DNA of 64,000 bases from the NCBI GenBank assembly GCA_021372355.1, contig JAJFUQ010000257.1:28437-92436 (forward strand). Direction: 5' to 3'. A model generated the notes under the pieces. It was not told the DNA's origin and did no database searches. It saw only the letters and a program-made list of their open reading frames with translations. The number at the start of each line of letters is the position of its first letter. Positions within the stretch are counted from its first letter, which is position 1. This DNA comes from Nocardiaceae bacterium. GTDB lineage: Bacteria > Actinomycetota > Actinomycetes > Mycobacteriales > Mycobacteriaceae. The position numbers and the translations under genes were made by a program. Of the stretch, positions 32,325 through 42,770 are shown piece by piece.

Positions 32325-33115
32325 CCACCCCGACCTGGACCGTCACCGCCGTCGCCGCCAAGCTCGGACTGAGCGTGCCGACGTTGCGCAGCTGGGAGCG
32401 GCGCTACGGCATCGCACCAAGCCACCGAACTGAAGGCGGACATCGCCGGTACACCAGCGCCGACGTGGCCAGCCTGCAGCACATGCAGGAACTGATCCGG
32501 GCCGGCGCCTCGACGAGCGATGCCGCCAAACACCTTCTCCTCGAACCCGACCCGCAAGGGCTCTGGGCCGCCATCGACCGCATGGACTCCTCCGCGATCA
32601 CCCATCAGGCGCGCTTGCTCATCACGCGGTACGGGACCGAGTACGCGTGGATGACGCAGTTCGTACCGCTGTTGCGAGACGCCGGCGAGCGTTGGCTCTC
32701 GCATGCGTCCGGCATCGCCGTCGAACATGTCCTCAGCGACGCCATACTGCTCGTCCTGCAGGAAACGGCCCAGCGAATGTCCGACGATCGCCCCCGGGTG
32801 CTACTGGCATCGACCTCACACGAACAGCACACGCTTCCGCTTTACGCGGCCGCCAGCGGGTTCGCCGAACGGCGAATCACCAGCCGGGTCCTCGGGCGCG
32901 TGCCCGGCGATGTCGTCGTGGCACTGGCGGAAGAACTGAAACCGGACGCGGTGTTCGTGTGGGCGCGGAGCCCGGAAACGGCGGAACCCGAGACGCTGCG
33001 ACGCATTGCCGAACACGCCAGAGCCATCGCCGCGGGACCCGGTTGGGGTGAGCTACCGCAGCAGGAAATCGTGCACGATCTCGCCGAAACCTTGCGGGTG
33101 CTGACGCACGTCTAG
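32321..33115 (+). CDS. MerR-family, CarH/LitR-like B12-dependent light regulator
   Basis: The 264-residue protein has a MerR helix-turn-helix (AKLGLSVPTLRSWERRYGI...EGGHRRY). The C-terminal region has the CarH signature W-x9-EH (W125, E135-H136), which covers the upper face of adenosylcobalamin, and a later EQH (H170) at about the position of the lower-axial His. These features suggest B12-based light sensing, although cobalamin binding is not proven. The ATG overlaps the photolyase stop (ATGA). It probably controls this operon and perhaps the divergent SDR gene. Confidence 0.82.
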   Translation: MTTPTWTVTAVAAKLGLSVPTLRSWERRYGIAPSHRTEGGHRRYTSADVASLQHMQELIRAGASTSDAAKHLLLEPDPQGLWAAIDRMDSSAITHQARLLITRYGTEYAWMTQFVPLLRDAGERWLSHASGIAVEHVLSDAILLVLQETAQRMSDDRPRVLLASTSHEQHTLPLYAAASGFAERRITSRVLGRVPGDVVVALAEELKPDAVFVWARSPETAEPETLRRIAEHARAIAAGPGWGELPQQEIVHDLAETLRVLTHV

Positions 33116-34113
33116 AGCAGCGAGGAAACGGTGTGCCAGCCGAGCACGGAGTCGACTGCGAGGCCGCAGAAAACGATCGACAGGTAGTTGTTCGACTGGA
33201 GGAACAACCGCAAAGGCTTGATCGGAGAACCGTTGCGGACGCCGTTGAATAGCTGAATTGCCATGGCCAGGAACCAGATTCCAGCGGCTGCGGCAACGCC
33301 CGCGTAGACCACACCGGCGCCCGGGATGAGCGCGAAGCTCGTCAGCACCGTGGCGATCGTGTAGAAGACGATGTGCCGGGTGACGTGCTCTTCGGTCGCG
33401 ACGACCGGCAACATCGGGACGCCGGCGGCCTTGTAGTCCTCGCGGTAACGCATCGCGAGCGCCCACGTGTGCGGCGGCGTCCAGAAGAAGATGAGCAGGA
33501 ACAGAACGACGGCCTGCCAGCCGATCGAACCGGTGACGGCCGACCATCCGACGAGAGTCGGCATGCAGCCCGCTGCCCCACCCCACACGACGTTCTGCGA
33601 CGTGCGGCGCTTGAGTCCCATCGTGTAGACGAAGACGTAGAACAGGATCGTCGCGACGACGAGCGAACCGGCGAGCAGGTTCGCCCGCCACCACAGCCAC
33701 GCGAACGATCCGACGCCGAGCACGATGCCGAAGATCAGCGCGTTGAGGCGCGGCACGGTCTGGCGAGCCAGTGGTCGGCGCTCGGTGCGCTTCATCACCT
33801 TGTCGATGTCCGCATCGACAACGCAGTTGAGCGTGTTCGCACTCGCCGCGCCCAGCCATCCACCGAACAGAGTGCTGGCGATGAGGACGATGTCGAGCGA
33901 ACCGCCCCGCATCGCGAGCAACATCGTCGGGATCGTGGCGACGAGCAGAAGTTCGATGACGCGAGGCTTGGTCAAGGCGATGTACGCGAGCACCCTGCTG
34001 AACGGCGAAGGTGCGGCCGACGGCGCCTGCGGAGCGTCGGCCGAGACCTCGACCGACCCGCTGGTTCCGTGCCCGACGGCCACGTCACGGGCCGACTGGT
34101 GGCCAATCCGCAC
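33112..34113 (-). CDS. ctaB: Protohaem IX farnesyltransferase (haem O synthase)
   Basis: A 333-residue UbiA-type prenyltransferase with eight or nine membrane helices. The first Asp-rich motif is NCVVDADIDKVMKRT followed by RPL. An N-terminal extension of about 35 residues is Ala/Pro-rich. CtaB converts haem B to haem O for the cytochrome oxidase; CtaA at 8.4 kb takes the next step. GGGAG lies six bases before the GTG start. Its stop shares CTAG with the convergent MerR gene. Confidence 0.93.
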   Translation of the reverse strand: MRIGHQSARDVAVGHGTSGSVEVSADAPQAPSAAPSPFSRVLAYIALTKPRVIELLLVATIPTMLLAMRGGSLDIVLIASTLFGGWLGAASANTLNCVVDADIDKVMKRTERRPLARQTVPRLNALIFGIVLGVGSFAWLWWRANLLAGSLVVATILFYVFVYTMGLKRRTSQNVVWGGAAGCMPTLVGWSAVTGSIGWQAVVLFLLIFFWTPPHTWALAMRYREDYKAAGVPMLPVVATEEHVTRHIVFYTIATVLTSFALIPGAGVVYAGVAAAAGIWFLAMAIQLFNGVRNGSPIKPLRLFLQSNNYLSIVFCGLAVDSVLGWHTVSSLL

Positions 34114-34418
34114 TAATAGCTCCCTCGCCGTTGTGGGGCCCGGAAGTGATCACTCCGAGCGCGTGCGCATCGATCCCCCAAGCGCATTCCTCACCAGATG
34201 CTATCCGAGGCCGATGGGTGGCCTGCGCGGAACCGCCTCACGACCACGTTCAGGTACACCTACTGCCGTCCAGTCTGCCCGATTCGGGACCTAGGACCCG
34301 AATCCCGCGACGAAGGTCTGCACCTTCGCGATGTGCACGAACAGTCCATGCGTCGTTCCCCACGATTGGTTGAGTCGGCAACCTTCTGCTGGCGACAGTC
34401 CTCTCGTGAAAGCTGGAA
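34114..34418. other. Divergent intergenic region with a 24-base palindrome
   Basis: Between ctaB and the WxL-like gene. A near-perfect palindrome of 24 bases with two mismatches (34281-34304, arms GATTCGGG and CCCGAATC) is the only clear structure; it could be an operator or a terminator-like hairpin. A short GTGATCAC site lies near 34146. I see no gene. Confidence 0.5.
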
Positions 34419-35213
34419 ATGGCGCGCCGACACATCGCACTTCCACTGATCGTCGCGACGATCAGCGCACCTGGAGTCTCGGTCGCCGAGGTGCCCATCG
34501 CGTCGACGACCGCCACCTCGACAGCTGAGACATCGACAACTGCGACATCGACCGAGCAGGTCCAACCCACGTCGACCACGACCACCGCCTTGACGACGCC
34601 GACGACACCACCGGCCGAATCGACCGCACCCACCCCGACGACTCCACTGACCCAGACGACTCCACTGACCCAGACGACTCCGCCCAGCGAAACTGCGACG
34701 TCATCCACACCGAGCCCGACGTCAGCCTCGTGGAGAGCAGCACTCGAAACGCCCACGCCGGTGAGCACGTCGGCGACCACGACCCCCGTTTCCGGGAAGA
34801 GCGTGCAGGTTGCGGCGGCGGAATTGGTGGCGGTCACCGCGGGCGTCGCGACCCCTACGGGCAGCGACTCGGGCAACCGACGACAGTTCAGCATTCCGGT
34901 CACCGTCACCGATCTGCGGCTGACGGGCACCGGATGGACCGCGACCAGCTCGATCACGGCGTTCGTGGGGACCTCGACGGGCGTGGTCCTTCCGGCCGAA
35001 AACGTCTACTCCTCGAACACGACCAAATGCAGTCACGCCGTTCAGAAAGTGACGGTGACCACCGTCCCGGTGGTGATCCACGCGTCGACAGGTCCGTGCA
35101 CAGCATCCTGGACGGTTCATCTCGACGTGCGGATTCCCGACGCCGGCTTGATCGCCGACTCCTACACCGCGGTTCTCACTCACGACATCGCCATCAATGG
35201 ACTCGGCACCTAG
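34419..35213 (+). CDS. Exported WxL-like protein with Thr-rich linker
   Basis: The 264-residue protein has an export signal, about 80 residues rich in Thr, Pro and Ser, and a C-terminal beta-rich domain. That domain shares GPC..SW.V, a second Cys about 25 residues earlier, and Y.AVLTH near the end with the 296-residue protein at 43869. The same ending occurs in two shorter exoproteins at 42156 and 44814. The pattern resembles the WxL cell-wall-binding fold in reduced form. It is separated from its relatives by the pentose-phosphate operon. Confidence 0.7.
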   Translation: MARRHIALPLIVATISAPGVSVAEVPIASTTATSTAETSTTATSTEQVQPTSTTTTALTTPTTPPAESTAPTPTTPLTQTTPLTQTTPPSETATSSTPSPTSASWRAALETPTPVSTSATTTPVSGKSVQVAAAELVAVTAGVATPTGSDSGNRRQFSIPVTVTDLRLTGTGWTATSSITAFVGTSTGVVLPAENVYSSNTTKCSHAVQKVTVTTVPVVIHASTGPCTASWTVHLDVRIPDAGLIADSYTAVLTHDIAINGLGT

Positions 35214-35285
35214 GACGCTGAGGCCTCCCGCGTAGCCGACCCGTATACCGGGGACTAAGCTCTCGGGTGAACTCACAGTGCTCGA

Positions 35286-35300
35286 TTTCACATCGTGAAA
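35286..35300 (+). promoter_or_regulatory. TTTCAC-ATC-GTGAAA inverted repeat before the pentose-phosphate operon
   Basis: A perfect 6-bp inverted repeat lies 76 bases upstream of the transketolase start, just downstream of TAAGCT and TATACC boxes near 35242-35262. It is a candidate operator for the tkt-tal-zwf-opcA-pgl operon. Confidence 0.35.
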
Positions 35301-35375
35301 GACGGCTGCGAGATCAGCCAATGGCGTCACCTTGCAAGCAGGGCTCCCAACCGAACTCCAGGAGATTCTTTCCTC

Positions 35376-37487
<2,112 letters not shown>

Positions 37488-37492
37488 GCACC

Positions 37493-38617
37493 GTGACGCA
37501 GAACCCCATCGTCGCCCAGCTTGCAGCCACGGGAGTATCCGTATGGCTGGACGACCTTTCCCGCGAACGGATCCAGACCGGCAACCTGGCCGAGCTGATC
37601 AACACCAAGGGCGTTGTGGGCGTCACCACCAACCCGTCGATCTTCCAGGCCGCGCTGGCCAACGGCACCTTCTACGCGTCACAGCTCAAAGAGCTCGTTT
37701 CGCGTGGAGCTGACACCAACGCGGTCATCCAGGCGATGACCACCGACGATGTTCGTGACGCTTGCGACATCCTGATGCCCATCTACGAATCGTCGAGCGG
37801 CTTCGACGGACGCGTCTCGATCGAGGTCGACCCGTTCCTCGCACACGAGACCGAGAAGACCATCGCCCAGGCACAGGAACTGTGGAAGATCGTCGATCGT
37901 CCGAACCTGCTCATCAAGATCCCGGCGACCAAGGCCGGCCTGCCGGCAATCACCGCCGTCATCGCTGAGGGCATCAGCGTCAACGTGACCCTGATCTTCT
38001 CGGTCGAGCGGCACGTCGAGGTCATGAACGCCTACCTCGAGGGTCTGGAACTCGCGAAGGCCAACGGCCACAGCCTGTCCAAGATCCACTCGGTCGCATC
38101 GTTCTTCGTCTCGCGCGTCGACACGGAGATCGACAAGCGTCTCGAGAAGACCGGCTCGGCGGAGGCCCTCAACCTTCGCGGTAAGGCTGGTGTCGCCAAC
38201 GCCCGCCTCGCCTACAAGGCGTACCAGGACATCTTCGAGAACGGCGACGCCTTCTCGGCGTTGCGCGCGGCCGGTGCGAACGTACAGCGTCCGCTGTGGG
38301 CTTCGACCGGTGTCAAGAACCCCGAGTACTCGGACACCATGTACGTCACCGAGCTCGCATGCCCGAGTGTCGTCAACACGATGCCCGAAGGCACGCTCAA
38401 CGCGCTGGCTGACCACGGCGTCGTCAACGGCGACACGGTCACCGGCACCTCCGCCCAGGCTCAGCAGGTCTTCGACCAGCTGACCGCGGTGGGTATCGAC
38501 CTCGTCGATGTCTTCCAGGTTCTGGAGGACGAAGGTGTCGACAAGTTCATGAAGTCCTGGCAGCAGGTGCTCGACGGTGTCGGTGCCACTGTCGAGGAAG
38601 CAAAGGCCGCGCTCTAA
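37493..38617 (+). CDS. tal: Transaldolase
   Basis: A 374-residue transaldolase of the longer actinobacterial type. Motifs include GVTTNPSIFQAAL near residue 42, the Schiff-base lysine in LLIKIPATKAG, and VNVTLIFSVERH. It transfers dihydroxyacetone units between sedoheptulose-7-phosphate and glyceraldehyde-3-phosphate. It starts five bases after tkt, so translation is coupled. Confidence 0.96.
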   Translation: MTQNPIVAQLAATGVSVWLDDLSRERIQTGNLAELINTKGVVGVTTNPSIFQAALANGTFYASQLKELVSRGADTNAVIQAMTTDDVRDACDILMPIYESSSGFDGRVSIEVDPFLAHETEKTIAQAQELWKIVDRPNLLIKIPATKAGLPAITAVIAEGISVNVTLIFSVERHVEVMNAYLEGLELAKANGHSLSKIHSVASFFVSRVDTEIDKRLEKTGSAEALNLRGKAGVANARLAYKAYQDIFENGDAFSALRAAGANVQRPLWASTGVKNPEYSDTMYVTELACPSVVNTMPEGTLNALADHGVVNGDTVTGTSAQAQQVFDQLTAVGIDLVDVFQVLEDEGVDKFMKSWQQVLDGVGATVEEAKAAL

Positions 38618-38628
38618 TACCGCGCATC

Positions 38629-40173
38629 ATGCCGACCAATCCCGCCGTCCCGGAGTGGATCAACCCACTCCGGGACGAGCGTGACAAGCGGCTGCCGCGG
38701 ATTGCCGGGCCCTGCAGTGTGGTGATCTTCGGTGTCACCGGCGACCTCGCTCGCAAAAAGCTTCTTCCCGCGGTGTACGACCTCGCGAGCCGCGGACTAC
38801 TTCCTCCAGGTTTCGGCCTCGTCGGATTCGGCCGTCGCGACTGGTCTCATGACGATTTCGCCGCTGAGGCCCTCAAATCGATCCGCGACCACGCTCGGAC
38901 TCCGTTCCGCGAACACGTCTGGGAACAGCTGTGCTCGGGCATGCGGTTCGTCAATTCCAGCTTCGGTGACACCGACGGATACCAACGGCTGACCGAGACC
39001 CTCGCCGAACTCGATTCGACCCGCGGCACCGCCGGCAATCACGCGTTCTATCTGTCCATTCCGCCGAGTGCGTTCCCGGTTGTGCTGGAGCAACTGTGCG
39101 GATCCGGTCTGGCGAACGGGACTGGCAACCAGTGGCGGCGAGTGATCATCGAAAAGCCGTTCGGCCACGACCTCGCCAGTGCGAAAGAGCTCAACAAGAT
39201 CGTCAACAACGTGTTCGGTGAGGACTCGGTCTTCCGCATCGACCACTACCTGGGCAAGGAAACCGTTCAGAACATCCTGGCGTTGCGGTTCGCCAACCAA
39301 CTGTTCGATCCACTGCTCAACGCACACTATGTCGACCATGTTCAGATCACGATGGCCGAAGACATCGGCCTCGGCGGCCGCGCCGGCTACTACGACGGCA
39401 TCGGCGCTGCCCGCGATGTCATCCAGAACCACCTGATTCAGCTGCTCGCGATGATCGCCATGGAAGAGCCGGTGAGCTTCAGCGCACGCGAGGTCCGGAC
39501 CGAGAAGGTCAAGGTCTTGTCCGCCACCAAGCTCGTCCAGCCGCTCGACGAGACCACCGCCCGGGGCCAGTACAGCGCGGGCTGGCAGGGCGCGGAACCG
39601 GTCGTCGGTCTGCTCGAGGAAGCCGGCTTCTCCCCCGACTCGACGACCGAGACCTATGCGGCGATCACGGTGGACGTCCAGACCCGCCGTTGGGCAGGTG
39701 TGCCCTTCTTCCTGCGTACCGGCAAGCGTCTCGGGCGCCGGGTCACCGAGGTTGCGGTGGTGTTCAAACGTGCTCCGCACCTGCCGTTCGACGCCACCAT
39801 GACTGAGGACCTCGGCCAGAATGCGCTGGTCATCCGTGTGCAGCCCGACGAAGGCGTCACGATGCGCTTCGGCTCGAAAGTGCCGGGGTCGAGCATGGAG
39901 GTCCGGGACGTCAACATGGACTTCAACTACGGCGAGGCGTTCACCGAGTCGTCTCCCGAGGCATACGAACGCCTGATCCTCGATGTTCTGCTCGGCTTCC
40001 CGTCGTGGTTTCCGATCAACGAGGAAGTCGAGCTGTCGTGGGAGATTCTCGACCCGGTCATCGAACGGTGGGCCGCCGACGGCAAGCCCGAGGCCTACGA
40101 GTCCGGCGGCTGGGGTCCGGAGTCCGCGAACGAGATGCTTCGCCGCACCGGGCGTGAATGGCGGCGGCCATGA
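38629..40173 (+). CDS. zwf: Glucose-6-phosphate 1-dehydrogenase
   Basis: A 514-residue enzyme with coenzyme loop VIFGVTGDLARKKLLPA and the active-site motif RIDHYLGKETVQN. It catalyses the first step of the oxidative pentose-phosphate pathway, giving NADPH. It is 11 bases after tal and overlaps opcA by four bases, the standard actinobacterial arrangement in which OpcA is needed for assembly or activity of this enzyme. Confidence 0.97.
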   Translation: MPTNPAVPEWINPLRDERDKRLPRIAGPCSVVIFGVTGDLARKKLLPAVYDLASRGLLPPGFGLVGFGRRDWSHDDFAAEALKSIRDHARTPFREHVWEQLCSGMRFVNSSFGDTDGYQRLTETLAELDSTRGTAGNHAFYLSIPPSAFPVVLEQLCGSGLANGTGNQWRRVIIEKPFGHDLASAKELNKIVNNVFGEDSVFRIDHYLGKETVQNILALRFANQLFDPLLNAHYVDHVQITMAEDIGLGGRAGYYDGIGAARDVIQNHLIQLLAMIAMEEPVSFSAREVRTEKVKVLSATKLVQPLDETTARGQYSAGWQGAEPVVGLLEEAGFSPDSTTETYAAITVDVQTRRWAGVPFFLRTGKRLGRRVTEVAVVFKRAPHLPFDATMTEDLGQNALVIRVQPDEGVTMRFGSKVPGSSMEVRDVNMDFNYGEAFTESSPEAYERLILDVLLGFPSWFPINEEVELSWEILDPVIERWAADGKPEAYESGGWGPESANEMLRRTGREWRRP

Positions 40174-41075
40174 TCATCGAACTGCCCGATACGACGACCG
40201 GAATGGTGGCGCGCACACTCCTGAAGCTGCGCGAAGAAGCCGGCGTCGTCACCGCCGGCCGAGTTCTGACCCTCGTGGTCTGCGCGTACAACGCCGCCAC
40301 CGATGACCTCGTCTCGGCCTCGGTCGAGGCAGCCCGTGAGCATCCGTGCCGGATCATCGTTCTCTCCCATGGAGACCCCGACGCGCGTCCGCATCTCGAT
40401 GCCCGACTGAGCATCGGTGGCGAGACCGGAGTCTCCGAGGTACTGCTGCTCACACTGCACGGGGAGCTCGCCCAGCACGAGAATTCGGTCATCATCCCGT
40501 TCCTGCTGCCGGATACGCCGGTCGTCGTGTGGTGGCCTGGAAGCGCGCCCGAACACCCCGCGAGCTCACCTGTGGGCCAGCTCGCCACGCGGCGGATCAC
40601 CGATGCGACGCTCGCGGCCGATCCGATGTCGACGATCCGTGGTCGGCTGGCGAGCTACACGCCCGGGGACACAGACATGGCTTGGGCTCGCGGAACCTAT
40701 TGGCGTGCACTTCTCGCTTCGGCACTCGACGAGCCGCCGTACGAGGACGTCGAATCCGTGCTCGTGTGCGGCCCGGCAACGGAACCTGCGATCGATCTCA
40801 TGGCCGGTTGGCTCGCCGAACGGCTCGGCTGCCCGGTCAAGCGGCTGTCGGGTGGCGTCCGCGCCGAATTGGTCCGCGCGACGACGGCCATTTCCCTGTC
40901 CCGACCTGCGGGATCCACGTCTGGAATCCTCCGTCGGACGGGTCAGCCGGACACTATCGTGGCGCTGGCGAGGCGCGAAACCGGAGAGTGTCTCGCCGAG
41001 GATCTGCGGCGACTCGACGCCGACGAGATCTACGAGAGTGCGTTGCGTGGTCTGGAGAAAGTGAACTATGGCTGA
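40170..41075 (+). CDS. opcA: Glucose-6-phosphate dehydrogenase assembly protein OpcA
   Basis: A 301-residue OpcA-family protein with LTLVVCAYN, HPCRIIVLSHGDP and PDTPVVVWWPG in the N-terminal half and a second domain ending ESALRGLEKVNYG. OpcA is an allosteric or assembly partner of glucose-6-phosphate dehydrogenase, with reported redox sensitivity in cyanobacteria. The ATG at 40170 overlaps the zwf stop, and its end overlaps pgl by eight bases. Confidence 0.95.
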   Translation: MIIELPDTTTGMVARTLLKLREEAGVVTAGRVLTLVVCAYNAATDDLVSASVEAAREHPCRIIVLSHGDPDARPHLDARLSIGGETGVSEVLLLTLHGELAQHENSVIIPFLLPDTPVVVWWPGSAPEHPASSPVGQLATRRITDATLAADPMSTIRGRLASYTPGDTDMAWARGTYWRALLASALDEPPYEDVESVLVCGPATEPAIDLMAGWLAERLGCPVKRLSGGVRAELVRATTAISLSRPAGSTSGILRRTGQPDTIVALARRETGECLAEDLRRLDADEIYESALRGLEKVNYG

Positions 41076-41802
41076 GTTGATCGTGTCGCAGCACCCCGAT
41101 GTCGACGCACTGGTGGTGGCGGCAACCGAGCGTTTCGTCGACATCGTGGCCGCGGCCCAGGCCGAGCGCGGATCGGCATGCGTGGCACTGACCGGGGGCG
41201 GTGCCGGCATCGCGATGCTGCAGCGTCTGCGCGATCACTCGGACGCGATCGACTGGGCGAACGTCGACATCTATTGGGGTGACGACCGGTTCCTGCCCGC
41301 AGACGATCCGGAACGGAACGAGAAGCAGGCACGGGAAGCGCTGTTGAACTTCGTACCCGTCGATCCGAACCGAGTGCACCCGATGGCTCCCTCGGACGGC
41401 GAGTTCGGCGACGACATCGAGGCGGCCACCGCGGCGTACGCACGAGTGCTCGACGCCGGGGGCGACGGCTGCCCCGAGTTCGATGTCCATCTGCTCGGGA
41501 TGGGACCCGAGGCACACATCAATTCCCTGTTTCCGCACACGGCCGCGGTTCGCGAGGACTCGGCGTACGTCGTGGCGGTCACCGACTCACCCAAGCCTCC
41601 GCCGACGCGCATCACGCTGACGCTGCCCGCGGTTCGCCGCGCGAAGCAGGTCTGGCTGCTCGTATCCGGCGCCGGCAAGGCCGAGGCGACAGCGGCGTGC
41701 CTCAACGGAGCCAGCTCGGACGACTGGCCAGCGGCCGGCGCGACGGGGTCGGTAGCAACCGTGTGGTTCGTCGACGACGCTGCAGCGAGCGCGCTGGCCT
41801 GA
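41068..41802 (+). CDS. pgl: 6-Phosphogluconolactonase
   Basis: A 244-residue member of the DevB/NagB-like fold with VALTGGGAGIAML, DIYWGDDRFLPADDPERN and FDVHLLGMGPEAHINSLFP. It hydrolyses 6-phosphogluconolactone, completing the oxidative steps started by zwf. It is the last gene of the operon. In many genomes the motif reads GGST; here it is GGGAG, still compatible with phosphate binding. Confidence 0.95.
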   Translation: MAELIVSQHPDVDALVVAATERFVDIVAAAQAERGSACVALTGGGAGIAMLQRLRDHSDAIDWANVDIYWGDDRFLPADDPERNEKQAREALLNFVPVDPNRVHPMAPSDGEFGDDIEAATAAYARVLDAGGDGCPEFDVHLLGMGPEAHINSLFPHTAAVREDSAYVVAVTDSPKPPPTRITLTLPAVRRAKQVWLLVSGAGKAEATAACLNGASSDDWPAAGATGSVATVWFVDDAAASALA

Positions 41803-42155
41803 TCTCGGGCCCAGAAACATAACTTCCGGTCTGTTTATCGCGATTTTCGTCGTCTCGTCGCGTGCGGACGTCTGTATTAGCGAGCGTGAATCACGGAACA
41901 ATCAAGTGCCGGCACGATACCTGATCGTGATACGCGCAAATGGCGACGGATTCGCTGCGTTTATCGTCATTCACAACCCAAGCAGGCTGAAATTTGGCGA
42001 ATCTACCGGTTGCCCAAAGATCGAAAAGCCTAAAACATTCAAGGCGACTTTTAGCATTGCGAGTATTCACAAACCGACCGGTCTTGTTTATGCTAATCCA
42101 GCACGTCAAAGTAACTGACGCGCTGCCTTGGCGGCAACGACGACGCCTAGATGGG
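41803..42155. other. AT-rich intergenic region before the WxL-like locus
   Basis: About 350 bases that are visibly richer in A and T than the surroundings. No convincing gene is present. The end of the region (about 42060-42120) has the most promoter-like sequence, including TTGTTTATGCTAAT. Its composition fits either a strong or silenced regulatory region or an old insertion boundary. Confidence 0.5.
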
Positions 42156-42725
42156 ATGGATCAAATGCGGAAATTTTTAACTGGTGGTGCGGTTCTGGCA
42201 AGTGCCGTAGCGGTCATGCTGCCGGGTGGTTTCGCAAACGCAGCGGTTGGCGACACCAGCCTCACGCTCACGATCCCCGCCGGCAGTTTGGCGATCAGCG
42301 ATGCAACCGCGACTGCAACTCTCACTCTGACTGGAACGGTGTACGCAACCGCCGTAGGGCCCAATGTCACCATTGTCGACGCGCGCGCTGGCGTAGCCAA
42401 AACCTTCACACTCAACGCAAAGCTGACGAACTTCGTCAACACGGCTGACCCCACACATCCGGTTACCGCCGACAAGGTCAAGTACTCGAGCACGGCAGGG
42501 GTCGCGGCGCCCGCACCCTACGACCTCGCCAATGGCTATCTCGTCGCAGTCATTGTAGGGAAAGCGGCCACCGCCTTCGCCGCGTCGAACACTGACCTCG
42601 CCGTCGGGACTGGGACGTCCGCTGGCAAGACAGGAACCGTCGTCCCCTGGGTACTGACAACGGACGCGTCTAACTACACCGCCGTAGGTGACTACACAGC
42701 TACCCTGACGCATACCGCCGTCTAG
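42156..42725 (+). CDS. Exported WxL-like protein, short form 1
   Basis: A 189-residue protein with a cleavable signal (ending GFANA). The mature part starts GDTSLTLTIPAGSLAISDA and ends with a WVL motif followed 16 residues later by YTATLTHTAV. This resembles the WxL plus Y..tLtW.L pair of cell-wall-binding WxL domains, with His in place of the second Trp. The protein has no Cys. An ATG at 42165 is an alternative start. It opens a locus with a DUF916 protein and a sortase. Confidence 0.72.
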   Translation: MDQMRKFLTGGAVLASAVAVMLPGGFANAAVGDTSLTLTIPAGSLAISDATATATLTLTGTVYATAVGPNVTIVDARAGVAKTFTLNAKLTNFVNTADPTHPVTADKVKYSSTAGVAAPAPYDLANGYLVAVIVGKAATAFAASNTDLAVGTGTSAGKTGTVVPWVLTTDASNYTAVGDYTATLTHTAV

Positions 42726-42770
42726 TCAACTCAGCGCAGGCCCGCCGAGGGCCGGAGAAGGATCCCGTCA

